DNA of 16,293 nt from an uncultured Collinsella sp. (lineage in GTDB: Bacteria; Actinomycetota; Coriobacteriia; Coriobacteriales; Coriobacteriaceae): positions 1 to 16,293 of the forward strand of contig CATVQO010000018.1 in assembly GCA_958346165.1 (NCBI GenBank). Reading direction: 5' to 3'. Position 1 is the first letter of the stretch. Every line of letters starts with the position of its first letter. The translations under genes were made by a program, and so were the position numbers. The notes beneath the pieces were generated by a model. It saw nothing but the letters and a program-made list of their open reading frames with translations, had not been told where the DNA came from and searched no databases. Shown piece by piece: positions 1 through 7,521 of this stretch.

Positions 1-422
1 CGAGCATGATGGGCGTCGTGGGCTTTGCCAGCGCGGTTGCCGAGGTCGGCGTGGGCCGCGTGTGCCTGGCGCTGGCGGCAACGTTTGCCCTAGCGCTGAC
101 GCCACTGGCCGTTGGCTTTACGCTGTCGAGCCTGGGCGCGCGCGAGGAGCTGCTCAACGGTGTGGGCAACCTGCTTGGCATGCTCATGACGTTTTTGGGT
201 GGCGCCTGGATGCCGCTGTCGCTCATGGGTTCGGCCGTGCAGACCGTGGCGCACTTTGTGCCGACATATTGGGTGAACGACGCGATCGGCAAGGCGCTCG
301 CCGCGGACCTGACGTCCACCGTGCTGGGCGACATCGCCTGCGACCTGGGCGTCACCGTGCTCTTCGCTGCCGCCATCGCCGCCGTAGGCCTAGCCCTCGC
401 TCACAACAAATCCCGCGCCTAG
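1..422 (+). CDS. ABC-2 type transporter permease, C-terminal part (truncated by window edge)
   Basis: This is the C-terminal end of an integral membrane protein; the frame is open to the left edge, so the true start lies outside the window. About 138 residues are visible with three hydrophobic stretches: around the LALAATFALALTPLAVGF segment, around LLGMLMTFLGGAWMPLSLMG, and a final one near the C-terminus. The sequence GGAWMPLSLMG followed by a short loop with a P-TYW-NDAI pattern is typical of the last part of ABC-2 (drug or lipid exporter type) permeases. It would form the membrane part of an exporter whose ATPase is presumably encoded upstream. It is separated by 282 bases of repeats from the next ABC system, so the two are probably separate transporters. 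The family call rests on pattern only; the substrate is unknown. Confidence 0.72.
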   Translation, partial: SMMGVVGFASAVAEVGVGRVCLALAATFALALTPLAVGFTLSSLGAREELLNGVGNLLGMLMTFLGGAWMPLSLMGSAVQTVAHFVPTYWVNDAIGKALAADLTSTVLGDIACDLGVTVLFAAAIAAVGLALAHNKSRA

Positions 423-441
423 CCACCTAGTCATCGGGTAC

Positions 442-466
442 TCATTGGGGACAGACTTAAACGACT
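442..466 (-). repeat. Inverted copy of the short hairpin repeat
   Basis: Read on the - strand this is a copy of the repeat seen at 580-608, 4091-4119 and 12511-12550: a TAGTCGTT arm, a TAAG..TGTCCCC centre, then AATGA. The centre differs (GTCTGTCCCC instead of GAACGTCCCC) and the second arm is incomplete. It is flanked by two TAGTCATCGGG segments at 428-438 and 466-476. Confidence 0.6.
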
Positions 467-473
467 AGTCATC

Positions 474-518
474 GGGGACAGTCTTTGCCGAACCGCCGGC
501 TTGCCAAGGACTGTCCCC
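474..518. repeat. Inverted repeat (hairpin) in intergenic array
   Basis: The left arm GGGGACAGTCTTTGCC (474-489) is complementary to the right arm GCCAAGGACTGTCCCC (503-518) apart from two positions. The 13-base loop is GC-rich. There is no T-run, so it is not a clear terminator. A perfect 10-bp palindrome, CTGCCGGCAG, follows at 521-530 and a related CTGCCGGG at 548-555. The whole of 423-612 looks like an assembly of short repeated modules built on the words GGGGACAG and CTGTCCCC. Confidence 0.6.
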
Positions 519-579
519 AGCTGCCGGCAGAAAGGGAACGTCCCTAACTGCCGGGTGGCGAAAGAGCGCCCCCAACAGC

Positions 580-608
580 TAGTCGTTTAAGAACGTCCCC
601 AACGACTA
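580..608 (+). repeat. Short hairpin repeat, copy A
   Basis: The arm TAGTCGTT (580-587) is perfectly complementary to AACGACTA (601-608) around the 13-base centre TAAGAACGTCCCC. The stem extends one more C-G pair outward (579/609). The same centre occurs at 4099-4111 and, with one change, at 12530-12542. Confidence 0.8.
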
Positions 609-644
609 GTCTTGAAACAAACCCCCACTCTCGCCCAAAAATAG

Positions 645-673
645 TTCACTTGGGTTTACTATTACCCTATAAA
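645..673 (+). promoter_or_regulatory. Putative promoter of the ABC/FtsX operon
   Basis: A -35-like TTCACT (645-650) and a -10-like TATAAA (668-673) are separated by 17 bases. They sit in a locally AT-rich patch about 30 bases upstream of the ATPase start, which carries a run of seven G (694-700) as its ribosome binding site. Confidence 0.5.
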
Positions 674-704
674 AGTAGCAATAGGCTAACAATGGGGGGG
701 TAGC

Positions 705-1418
705 ATGGCGACAAAGCAAGCCTATGTCCAGGTCAAGGGGCTCAAGAAGCACTACGGCGACGGTGATGCGCGCCTGACGGTACTCGATGGCATCGACACG
801 TCCATCAATCGCGGCGAGATCTGCGTCATGCTGGGACCCTCGGGCTCGGGCAAGTCGACCTTTCTCAAGCTGATCGGCGGCCTGGAGGATGCCGACGGCG
901 GCTCCATCATGGTGGACGGCTGCGACCTCACGGTGCTCAAGCCTGCCGACCTGGGCGAGTATCGCCGCCGTGAGCTGGGCTTTGTCTTCCAGTTCTACAA
1001 CCTGGTGCCCGACCTCACCATCAAGGAGAACATCGAGGTCACGGCGCACCTGTCCAAAAACCCGCTCAATGTCGACAACTTGCTGCGTTCGCTGGGCCTT
1101 TACGAGCACCGCAACAAGTTCCCGCGCCAGGTCTCGGGCGGCCAACAGCAGCGCTGCGCCATTGGCCGTGCGCTCGACAAAAACCCGGGCCTGCTGCTGT
1201 GCGACGAGCCCACCGGTGCGCTCGACTATAAGACGTCCAAGGAAATCTTGCAGCTCATGGAGGATGTTAACCGCGCCTACGGCTGCACCATCATCATTGT
1301 CACCCACAATGCCGCCATCGCGCGCATGGCCAATCGCGTGCTGCGCCTGCGCGACGGGCACATCGTCGAGGATGAGCTCAACGAGTCGCCCATCGCGGCC
1401 GCCGAGCTCGATTGGTAG
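705..1418 (+). CDS. ABC transporter ATP-binding protein (LolD/MacB/FtsE type)
   Basis: This cytoplasmic ATPase subunit energises the FtsX-type permease encoded immediately downstream. At 237 residues it has the usual length for a stand-alone ATPase of this class. Visible motifs in order are Walker [10 protein letters not shown] (44-52), Q-loop Gln96 in FVFQFYNL, signature VSGGQQQR (143-150), Walker B LLLCDEPT (163-170) with catalytic Glu168, the D-loop region GALD, and the switch His201 in VTHN. The PTGALD sequence and the VFQ(F)YNL(V)P Q-loop are typical of the MacB/LolD group, which drives mechanotransmission or lipid and peptide handling rather than solute import. The signature starts with Val instead of Leu, a tolerated variation. 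The ATG follows a strong G-rich ribosome binding site. The stop lies 8 bases before the start of the permease, so the two are one operon. The substrate cannot be told. Confidence 0.93.
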   Translation: MATKQAYVQVKGLKKHYGDGDARLTVLDGIDTSINRGEICVMLGPSGSGKSTFLKLIGGLEDADGGSIMVDGCDLTVLKPADLGEYRRRELGFVFQFYNLVPDLTIKENIEVTAHLSKNPLNVDNLLRSLGLYEHRNKFPRQVSGGQQQRCAIGRALDKNPGLLLCDEPTGALDYKTSKEILQLMEDVNRAYGCTIIIVTHNAAIARMANRVLRLRDGHIVEDELNESPIAAAELDW

Positions 1419-1426
1419 GCGGCGCC

Positions 1427-4093
1427 ATGACACCTCTCGCAAAACGTCTCCCGCGCGAGCTGCGCCGCAATATCGGCAAGTACCTGGGCATCTTTTTGCT
1501 TATGTGCGGAAGCATCGCCCTCACCTCGGGCTTTTTGCTCGCGGCGCATTCCATCGGTTGCCTTATCGACGACATGCGCGATGCGTACACGATTGAGGAC
1601 GGCCGCGTGACCACCTCCTTCGAGGCTACCGACGATCAACTCAAGGCCGCCGAGGATGCAGCCGGCGACGTCGGCGGCGTCACGCTCTACAAGAATTTCT
1701 CCATCGACGCCATCATCAAAAAGACCGCCGGCGACGACGGCACCAAGCGCACGCTGCGCACCTATGCGCACCGCGCTAAGGTGGACATTGCGTCCTACTG
1801 TGAGGGCAAGGAACCCAAGGCGGATGACGAGGTGGCCATCGACCGTGTCTTTGCCACCAATAACAACCTGTCCGTGGGCGATAAAGTCGAGCTCGAGGGT
1901 CGCACCTACACCATTTGCGGCATCATGACCCAGCCCGATAGTCAGGCGCTGTTCCTCAACAATTCGGACTTTACGGTGAACACCATCACGTACGGCGTGG
2001 CCGAGGTCACCGATGGCGGCTTTGCCGCGCTCGAAGATGCCGGCGGCGCACCCGCCTACACCTACTCCTTCACCTTTACCGATCGCGACCTCCCCACCGC
2101 GGACCGCATCGACGCCGAGCAAGATATGGTCGAGGCACTGACCGACGCCGATGCGCGCGTGGACGATCTGACCGACGCCGATTCCAATCAGGGCATTGGC
2201 TATGCGCGCGATGACGTGGACGGCGACTCCATGATGTGGATGACGCTGCTCGACATCATCATCGTGATCATGGCGTTCGTCTTTGTGGTCCTTACCGACG
2301 CCACCATCGAGGAGGAGAGCGCCATCATCGGCACGCTGCTCGCCAGCGGTTATCGCCGTCGCGAGATCGTGCTGCACTACCTGGCACTTCCCGCCATCGT
2401 GGGCGTGGTCGCGGCGCTTTTGGGCACTGCGCTCGGCGTTGTGTTCTTTACCGAGCCCATGCGCAGCCTCTATTACGGTTCGTACAGCCTGCCGCCCTTC
2501 CAGGTGTACTGGAGCTGGGAGATCTTTGTGAAGTGCGCCGTGGTTCCCGCCGCCGCGCTCATCCTCATCACGCTGGTGGGCCTGCTTCGCAAAATGGGCA
2601 AGACGCCGTTGCAGTTCCTTCGTCACGAGGCGAGCGGCAAATCGGGCACCAAGCGCGGTATGCAACTGCCGGAGCGCATGGGTTTTGTTTCCCGCTTCCG
2701 CCTGCGTATCTTTCTGCGCAACCTGGGCAACTTTGCCACGCTCTTTGTGGGCATTGCGTTTGCCTCGCTGCTGCTGCTCTTTGGCCTGGCGATTCTTCCC
2801 ACGATGACGCACTACGCGGACAACCTCGAGACAAGCCTGGTCGCCGAGCACCAGTACACGCTCAAGGCGCCGCTGGAGCTCGAGGGCACTGCCGAGGATC
2901 GCGAGCAGTGGTCAGCACTCGAGCGCTTGCAGTCGGTTGACGGCGCGCTGCTTTCCGCCGCCCAAGATGCCGATGACGAGCTTGACGACGCGGCCGATGC
3001 GGCGCAGACGGCAGCCGATGCCGCGACCGCATCTCCGTCTGCCGAGAGCCTGACTGCGGCGCAGGATGCGCTTACCAAGGTCCAGGACAAGAAGGATGCG
3101 CTTTATGCGCGCCTCGATGACCTTGCCGATATCCTCGGCTGCAACCGCGACGAGGCTATCGACCTGATTGACAAGGCCTCTAAGATCGACACCGACAACG
3201 ACGACATTCACCCGGTCAACACGATTGACAACGGCGCGGGCGCAATCGCGCAGGCCGAGAAATATGCCGTTTACCAGCTGCAATACGACCGCGGCGATGG
3301 TAATGGCGAGGAGACGATTTCTGTCTACGGCATCTCGCCCGATTCGCGCTACTGGAAAGGGCTGGACGTCGGCGACGGACGCGTCGTCTTTGGCGGTGGC
3401 TTGCTCGATAAGTTTGGCTGGAGCGAGGGCCAGAAGGTCACGCTCAGCGACAAGTACGAGGGCGAGCATTATTCCCTTGAGTACGCGGGCAAGGATTGTG
3501 CCTGGGGCTCAAAGTCGGACATGAATATCTATATGAGTGTCGACGACTTTAACGAGCTGTTCGGCAACGACGCCGCCTATTTTAACGGCTATGTGAGCAA
3601 CGAGAAGCTCGACCTCGACGCGCGCTACTTTGCCGGCGACACCACGCCCGACGACATGCGTGCCGTGGGCGACCAGTTCATCGGCATGATGAGCAAAATG
3701 ATTGGCATGATGGTTGGGCTTGCGGTGTTCATCTTCTTGCTGTTTATGTATCTGCTGACCAAGGCTGTGATCGACCACAGCGCCCGCTCGATCAGCTACA
3801 TGAAAGTCTTTGGCTATCGCGATAGCGAGATCTCGCATCTGTACATCCGCTCGATCACGCTGTGCGTGGCGGCGTCGCTCGTGCTGAGCCTGCCCGTGAT
3901 CATCGGCTCGCTCACGGCCATCTTCCGCTCGATGCTGCTCGCCTACAACGGCAATATCGAGATCTACGTGCCCGCTTGGTCTATGGCTGCATGCGTCGGC
4001 ATTGGCTTTGCGACCTACCTGGTCGTGGCGCTGCTGCACACGCGCTCTATCAAGCGCGTGAGCCTGGCCGAGGCCCTCAAAGTCCAAGAGTAG
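1427..4093 (+). CDS. FtsX-family ABC transporter permease (large, 888 aa)
   Basis: This is the membrane partner of the preceding ATPase. I chose ATG at 1427, because the protein then begins with a basic cytoplasmic stretch and TM1 (about 19-41). An in-frame TTG at 1412 would overlap the upstream gene. Predicted layout: TM1; a first extracytoplasmic domain (about 42-265); TM helices near 275-291, 318-342 and 370-388; a fifth near 431-458; a second large extracytoplasmic domain (about 465-755); then three helices near 757-777, 809-833 and 852-870. The duplicated FtsX-like core has the typical TLLASGYRRREIVLHYL and MKVFGYRDSEISHLYI coupling motifs after the helices. Residues about 508-573 are rich in Ala and Asp and look like a helical or coiled-coil insertion. 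The last codon TAG is also the first base triplet of a hairpin repeat. Such two-component systems often handle lipids, antimicrobial peptides or cell-wall hydrolases; the substrate here is unknown. Confidence 0.9.
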   Translation: MTPLAKRLPRELRRNIGKYLGIFLLMCGSIALTSGFLLAAHSIGCLIDDMRDAYTIEDGRVTTSFEATDDQLKAAEDAAGDVGGVTLYKNFSIDAIIKKTAGDDGTKRTLRTYAHRAKVDIASYCEGKEPKADDEVAIDRVFATNNNLSVGDKVELEGRTYTICGIMTQPDSQALFLNNSDFTVNTITYGVAEVTDGGFAALEDAGGAPAYTYSFTFTDRDLPTADRIDAEQDMVEALTDADARVDDLTDADSNQGIGYARDDVDGDSMMWMTLLDIIIVIMAFVFVVLTDATIEEESAIIGTLLASGYRRREIVLHYLALPAIVGVVAALLGTALGVVFFTEPMRSLYYGSYSLPPFQVYWSWEIFVKCAVVPAAALILITLVGLLRKMGKTPLQFLRHEASGKSGTKRGMQLPERMGFVSRFRLRIFLRNLGNFATLFVGIAFASLLLLFGLAILPTMTHYADNLETSLVAEHQYTLKAPLELEGTAEDREQWSALERLQSVDGALLSAAQDADDELDDAADAAQTAADAATASPSAESLTAAQDALTKVQDKKDALYARLDDLADILGCNRDEAIDLIDKASKIDTDNDDIHPVNTIDNGAGAIAQAEKYAVYQLQYDRGDGNGEETISVYGISPDSRYWKGLDVGDGRVVFGGGLLDKFGWSEGQKVTLSDKYEGEHYSLEYAGKDCAWGSKSDMNIYMSVDDFNELFGNDAAYFNGYVSNEKLDLDARYFAGDTTPDDMRAVGDQFIGMMSKMIGMMVGLAVFIFLLFMYLLTKAVIDHSARSISYMKVFGYRDSEISHLYIRSITLCVAASLVLSLPVIIGSLTAIFRSMLLAYNGNIEIYVPAWSMAACVGIGFATYLVVALLHTRSIKRVSLAEALKVQE

Positions 4094-4119
4094 TCATTTA
4101 AGAACGTCCCCAATGACTA
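4091..4119 (+). repeat. Short hairpin repeat, copy B (contains the stop codon of the permease gene)
   Basis: The arm TAGTCATT (4091-4098) is perfectly complementary to AATGACTA (4112-4119) around TAAGAACGTCCCC. Compared with copy A, both arms changed together (G to A in the left, C to T in the right), which preserves pairing. The first three bases are the TAG stop of the FtsX-type gene. Confidence 0.82.
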
Positions 4120-4129
4120 GGTGCCGTAC

Positions 4130-4160
4130 TTGACTTTAACTCTGCTTTAACTGGTACCAT
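4130..4160 (+). promoter_or_regulatory. Putative promoter of the DUF362 gene
   Basis: There is a -35-like TTGACT (4130-4135) and an extended -10-like TGGTACCAT (TG at 4152-4153, TACCAT 4155-4160), with a 19-base spacer. The octamer CTTTAACT occurs twice, at 4134-4141 and 4145-4152, exactly 11 bases apart. That spacing suits a direct-repeat-binding regulator. The ribosome binding site GAGGGG lies further down, shortly before the ATG at 4203. Confidence 0.45.
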
Positions 4161-4202
4161 CCTCTATGTTTGTAACGCCATATAGACCGAGGGGATATAT
4201 CT

Positions 4203-5408
4203 ATGACCGTAACTGCACCCGCAGCACCCGCTAAGGTGTACTTCACCAACCTGCGCACGCATGCTCGCGAGAGCCAGCTCGACAAGCTCAAGCGCCTCAT
4301 TCGTCACGCCGGAATTGAGCAGATCGACTTTGAGAACAAGTTCGTTGCCATCAAGATTCACTTTGGCGAGCTGGGCAACCTGAGCTTTTTGCGCCCCAAC
4401 TACGCCCGCGCCGTCGCGGATGTCGTGAAGGAGCTTGGCGGCAAGCCCTTCCTCACCGACTGCAACACGCTCTATGTCGGTAGCCGCAAAAACGCGCTCG
4501 AGCACATCGACACCGCCTACCAGAACGGCTTTACCCCGTATGCCACGGGTTGCCAGATCATCATTGCCGACGGCCTCAAGGGCACCGACGAGGCGCTCGT
4601 CCCGGTCGAGGGCGGCGAGTACGTGCACGAAGCCAAGATCGGTCAGGCACTCATGGACGCCGATATCGTGATCAGCCTCACCCACTTTAAGGGCCATGAG
4701 CAGGCCGGCTTTGGCGGCGCCATGAAGAACCTGGGTATGGGAGGCGGCAGCCGTGCCGGCAAGATGGAGCAGCATGCCGCCGGCAAGCCGAACGTCGCGA
4801 TCGAGCACTGCGTTGGCTGCCATGCCTGTGAAAAGATCTGCGCTCACAACGCTATCTCGTTCGACGACACCCGCGAGCGCGAGCTTGCCAGCGGCGCTAC
4901 TCGCACGGTGCACGTGGCTGCCATCGACCACGATCGCTGCGTGGGCTGCGGACGCTGCATTGCGGCATGCAACCAGGACGCCATCAAGCCCGGTTATGAA
5001 GCCGCGGCCGACGTGCTCAACTGCAAGATCGCCGAGTATACGAAGGCTGTCGTCGACGGCCGCCCGAGCTTCCATATCTCGCTTGCCATGGATATCAGCC
5101 CCAACTGCGATTGCCATCCCGAAAACGACACGCCTATCGTCAACGATATCGGCATGTTCGCGAGCTTCGACCCGGTCGCCATCGACCAGGCCTGCGCCGA
5201 TGCCGTCATGGCATCCGAGCCGCTGCCCAACACCGAGCTCACCGATAGCGCGGCCAAGATGGAGCACAATCACGAGCATCTGGAGGGCGAGCAGGCGCGT
5301 GATCCCTTCTGCATCACGCATCCCGACACCGACTGGCGCGCGTGCATCGCGCACGCCGAAAAGATCGGCCTGGGCACGAGCGAGTACGAGCTCATCGAGG
5401 TCAAGTAG
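4203..5408 (+). CDS. DUF362 domain protein with two [4Fe-4S] ferredoxin motifs
   Basis: The 401-residue protein has no signal peptide or membrane helix and is therefore probably cytoplasmic. The N-terminal part (about 10-190) and the part after 290 match the DUF362 pattern: KIHFGELGN near 51, the TDCNTLY segment near 85, and SLTHFKGHEQAGFGGAMKNLGMG near 158-180. Inserted between them is a bacterial ferredoxin-type domain with two CxxCxxCxxxC sets. The first is Cys203, 206, 209 and 213 (CVGCHACEKIC) and the second is Cys246, 249, 252 and 256 (CVGCGRCIAAC). This predicts two [4Fe-4S] clusters and an electron-transfer role. Two more cysteines occur at 302 and 304 (NCDC). The biochemical function of DUF362 proteins is not settled, so no reaction is assigned. 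The gene stands alone between its own promoter and a terminator. Confidence 0.92.
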   Translation: MTVTAPAAPAKVYFTNLRTHARESQLDKLKRLIRHAGIEQIDFENKFVAIKIHFGELGNLSFLRPNYARAVADVVKELGGKPFLTDCNTLYVGSRKNALEHIDTAYQNGFTPYATGCQIIIADGLKGTDEALVPVEGGEYVHEAKIGQALMDADIVISLTHFKGHEQAGFGGAMKNLGMGGGSRAGKMEQHAAGKPNVAIEHCVGCHACEKICAHNAISFDDTRERELASGATRTVHVAAIDHDRCVGCGRCIAACNQDAIKPGYEAAADVLNCKIAEYTKAVVDGRPSFHISLAMDISPNCDCHPENDTPIVNDIGMFASFDPVAIDQACADAVMASEPLPNTELTDSAAKMEHNHEHLEGEQARDPFCITHPDTDWRACIAHAEKIGLGTSEYELIEVK

Positions 5409-5455
5409 CGTCTAACTATTGGACAAAATAAGCGCCTTTGTAGCGTAAGTTGAGC

Positions 5456-5494
5456 AAAAGCCGCCCACGAGCACAACGCTCGCGGGCGGCTTTT
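5456..5494. terminator. Bidirectional intrinsic terminator between convergent genes
   Basis: A 17-bp hairpin has left arm AAAAGCCGCCCACGAGC (5456-5472), loop ACAAC, and right arm GCTCGCGGGCGGCTTTT (5478-5494), with one mismatch. It ends in T-runs in both directions. It lies after the DUF362 gene (+) and after the hydrolase gene (-), so it can stop both transcripts. Confidence 0.88.
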
Positions 5495-5572
5495 CGGAAG
5501 TGCGGTGAAAAAACGAATACCGCCGACCACAAACCGTTTTTTGGCAACAAAACCCCAGACGTTGCTTTTTGC

Positions 5573-6538
5573 CTAAAAATACTCGTCGAGGAAGTTGTCG
5601 ACCGTGTTCCAGTAGAGTTCGGGGTCGACCTGCGCGCTCTTGGCGTGGGTGGCGCCATGGATAGTGAGCTTTTGCTTGACCTTGCTGGCGCACGCGTCGT
5701 AGTTTTGGTCGAGCATGCTGTACGGCACAAAAGTGTCCTGGTCGCCGTGGATAAACAGCATGGGAACCGTCGCGTGTTTGAGTTGCCCCACGCTGCTCGC
5801 CTTATGAAAGTCGTAGCCCGCGCGCACGTTGCATACCAAGTTTGCTACATCGAGCAAGGGAAAGCTGGGCAAGCCGAACACGTTCTTGAGCTGCAGAGAA
5901 AACTCGTCCCAAACACTCGTATAACCGCAGTCCTCGATAATGCATTTCACGTTTGCGGGCAGAGGTTCCCCCGCGACGTTCATGGCGGTTGCCGCACCCA
6001 TCGACTCGCCAAAGACCAGGATGCGTGCCTCGGGGTCAGCCTGAACGATTTGCTCGATCCATGCGACGACATCGAGCCGCTCGGGCCAGCCCATGCCGAT
6101 ATAGTCGCCGCCGGAGCGCTCGTGGGCGCGCGCGGCGGGCGCGAGTACGTTCATGCCGCGGTCGTGGAATCGCTTGACGTATCGGGCCATACCGATGGGC
6201 TCGTTGGTATATCCATGCAGGCAGACGGCGTAGTCGTGCGTGCTCTCCGACGCAGCAAAATACCAGGCGGCAAGCTCGGTCCCGTCGTCCGCGGTGAGGC
6301 TCCTGCTCTCGCGGTTCTCTTTAAACCATGCCCGCGCCTCGGTATCCTCGGCATCCGGCTGCTCACCTTCTTTGTCGTTCTTGCTATCCTGCATCATCTT
6401 CATGGTGTATGGCGCGCGGGGATTCAGCGCGAAGTCAAACAGGAAGTTGCCGGCAAATCCGAGCAGCGCAACGACAACCACCAGTGCAACGATGCCGGCT
6501 ATCTTGAGCTTTCGATGGGAACGTGCGTTTTGAGCCAT
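5573..6538 (-). CDS. Membrane-anchored alpha/beta hydrolase
   Basis: This 321-residue protein has one N-terminal membrane segment (about 12-35) preceded by basic residues, so the catalytic domain is most likely outside the cytoplasmic membrane. The alpha/beta-hydrolase fold shows the oxyanion region CLHGYTNEP (106-114), nucleophile elbow GESMG (177-181) with Ser179, acid Asp268 in HGDQDTFVP, and His298 in GATHAKS, a complete Ser-Asp-His triad. The overall pattern resembles the YqkD/BAAT-like or serine aminopeptidase S33 type hydrolases often annotated as alpha/beta hydrolase or lysophospholipase-like. The substrate is not predictable. The start at 6538 has an AGGAG ribosome binding site 8 bases upstream. 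It is the only - strand gene, transcribed divergently from the TrhA-like gene and convergently with the DUF362 gene. Confidence 0.9.
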   Translation of the reverse strand: MAQNARSHRKLKIAGIVALVVVVALLGFAGNFLFDFALNPRAPYTMKMMQDSKNDKEGEQPDAEDTEARAWFKENRESRSLTADDGTELAAWYFAASESTHDYAVCLHGYTNEPIGMARYVKRFHDRGMNVLAPAARAHERSGGDYIGMGWPERLDVVAWIEQIVQADPEARILVFGESMGAATAMNVAGEPLPANVKCIIEDCGYTSVWDEFSLQLKNVFGLPSFPLLDVANLVCNVRAGYDFHKASSVGQLKHATVPMLFIHGDQDTFVPYSMLDQNYDACASKVKQKLTIHGATHAKSAQVDPELYWNTVDNFLDEYF

Positions 6539-6555
6539 GCGGTATTCTCCTATAA

Positions 6556-6569
6556 GATGTTAATACATC
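6556..6569. promoter_or_regulatory. Palindrome in the 5' leader of the hydrolase gene
   Basis: The arms GATGT and ACATC surround TAAT. The site lies between the predicted transcription start and the ribosome binding site of the - strand hydrolase gene. It is a possible operator, but the call rests on symmetry only. Confidence 0.3.
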
Positions 6570-6587
6570 AACATTTAATGCAAGCGC

Positions 6588-6616
6588 ATTATGGACGTTC
6601 GCCGTTGATGCGTCAA
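6588..6616 (-). promoter_or_regulatory. Putative promoter of the hydrolase gene
   Basis: Read on the - strand, TTGACG (6616-6611) and CATAAT (6593-6588) are separated by 17 bases, a good match to the housekeeping promoter pattern. The -35 box lies inside the palindrome GTTGATGCGTCAAC (6604-6617), so a regulator could block it there. Confidence 0.6.
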
Positions 6617-6659
6617 CAGACAAAGAATGGGTAAACAAAGGGTCACGTATGGTGCAAAT

Positions 6660-6689
6660 TTCGCACGTACCTAGACGCTTTGATATAGT
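6660..6689 (+). promoter_or_regulatory. Putative promoter of the TrhA-like gene
   Basis: The extended -10 TGATATAGT (6681-6689) has a weak -35 candidate, TTCGCA (6660-6665), 18 bases upstream. It lies about 35 bases before the start codon and points away from the hydrolase promoter. Confidence 0.5.
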
Positions 6690-6724
6690 GTTGAGAACTC
6701 TTTACGTTGGAGGATGTAACCGGC

Positions 6725-7408
6725 ATGTCCGATTCGAGCGACAGTTCTAAGCCGCGACCCAAGACCGCGGCCGTTCCACACTACACGGTGGGCGAGGAGA
6801 TCATGAACTCCGTCACCCATGGTGTCGGCTGCCTGCTGGGTATCGCGGGCCTGGTGCTCCTGATCGTATTCGCTGCCCTGCGCGGCGGAGGCCCGGCCCA
6901 CATGGCCGCGGCGATTGTCTATGGTGTCAGCATTATCCTCGAATACCTAGCCTCCACGCTCTACCACGCGATTCAGCCCGCGCGCGCCAAGCGCGTGTTT
7001 CGCATCATCGACCACAGCTGCATCTACCTGCTCATTGCGGGCAGCTATACGCCGTTTTGCCTTATCACGCTCGCAAACGACGGCGGCCCTGCGCTGTTCT
7101 TTGCCGTATGGGCCATCGCCATTATCGGCATCGCCCTCGAGTGCTTTATGCGCGAGCGTCAACCGCACTGGGTAAGCGGCCTGGTTTACCTGCTGATGGG
7201 CTGGCTCGTTGTCTTTAAGCTGCCCGAACTTGTGGCGCTGCTCAACCCCGTGGCACTTGCCCTGCTCGCCGTCGGCGGCGTGTGCTACACCGCGGGCGTG
7301 CCGTTCTATATCGCCAAAAACGTGCGCTACCTGCACAGTGTGTTTCACTTGTGGGTGCTCGCCGGCAGTATCTTCCAGTTCATGGCGGTGATCCTCTTCG
7401 TAATCTAG
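6725..7408 (+). CDS. trhA: Hemolysin III / PAQR family membrane protein (TrhA-like)
   Basis: The 227-residue protein has about seven membrane helices and no signal peptide. The family landmarks are present: NSVTHGVGCLLG near 28-39, ASTLYH with His81, RIIDHSCIYLLIAGSYTPF (93-111) with Asp96 and His97, and the C-terminal HSVFHLWV with His204 and His208. These conserved His and Asp residues form the metal site in PAQR proteins. TrhA/YqfA proteins are linked to membrane energetics and fluidity homeostasis, and the old hemolysin name does not prove haemolytic activity. I chose ATG at 6725 over an in-frame TTG at 6707, because GGAGG (6709-6713) lies 11 bases before the ATG and would overlap the TTG. 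The next gene begins 113 bases downstream with no clear promoter, so it may be cotranscribed. Confidence 0.9.
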   Translation: MSDSSDSSKPRPKTAAVPHYTVGEEIMNSVTHGVGCLLGIAGLVLLIVFAALRGGGPAHMAAAIVYGVSIILEYLASTLYHAIQPARAKRVFRIIDHSCIYLLIAGSYTPFCLITLANDGGPALFFAVWAIAIIGIALECFMRERQPHWVSGLVYLLMGWLVVFKLPELVALLNPVALALLAVGGVCYTAGVPFYIAKNVRYLHSVFHLWVLAGSIFQFMAVILFVI

Positions 7409-7521
7409 CGATCGCGCCTGCGCCCGCGGGCCCGTCCGGGCGCCCGCCGGGTGCAACTGCCCTATCCGCCATCAACGTTTTGACCTGACGTCCCGAATCT
7501 TGGAGGTTCGAGAAACTCCCG

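Noticed and set aside
1412..1426. In-frame TTG as start of the FtsX-type permease
   Set aside because: It overlaps the end of the ATPase gene and adds only five residues; ATG 1427 gives the usual basic N-terminus before TM1.
1277..2851. A 524-codon open frame on the - strand
   Set aside because: It is opposite the ABC ATPase and FtsX genes, with biased composition and no recognisable motif.
4164..5354. A 396-codon open frame on the - strand
   Set aside because: It is antisense to the DUF362 ferredoxin-type gene, whose eight spaced cysteines show which strand is real.
5536..5568. Small hairpin GCAAC/GTTGC after the hydrolase gene
   Set aside because: A five-base stem with a 12-base loop is too weak to support a call; the strong shared terminator at 5456-5494 suffices.
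5450..6634. A 394-codon open frame on the + strand
   Set aside because: It is the exact antisense of the alpha/beta hydrolase, which has a complete catalytic triad, ribosome binding site and promoter; it also runs through the terminator.
7420..7443. GC-rich stem-loop between the TrhA-like and CNNM-type genes
   Set aside because: The 7-bp stem has no following T-run and the stretch is almost pure G and C, so I do not call a terminator.
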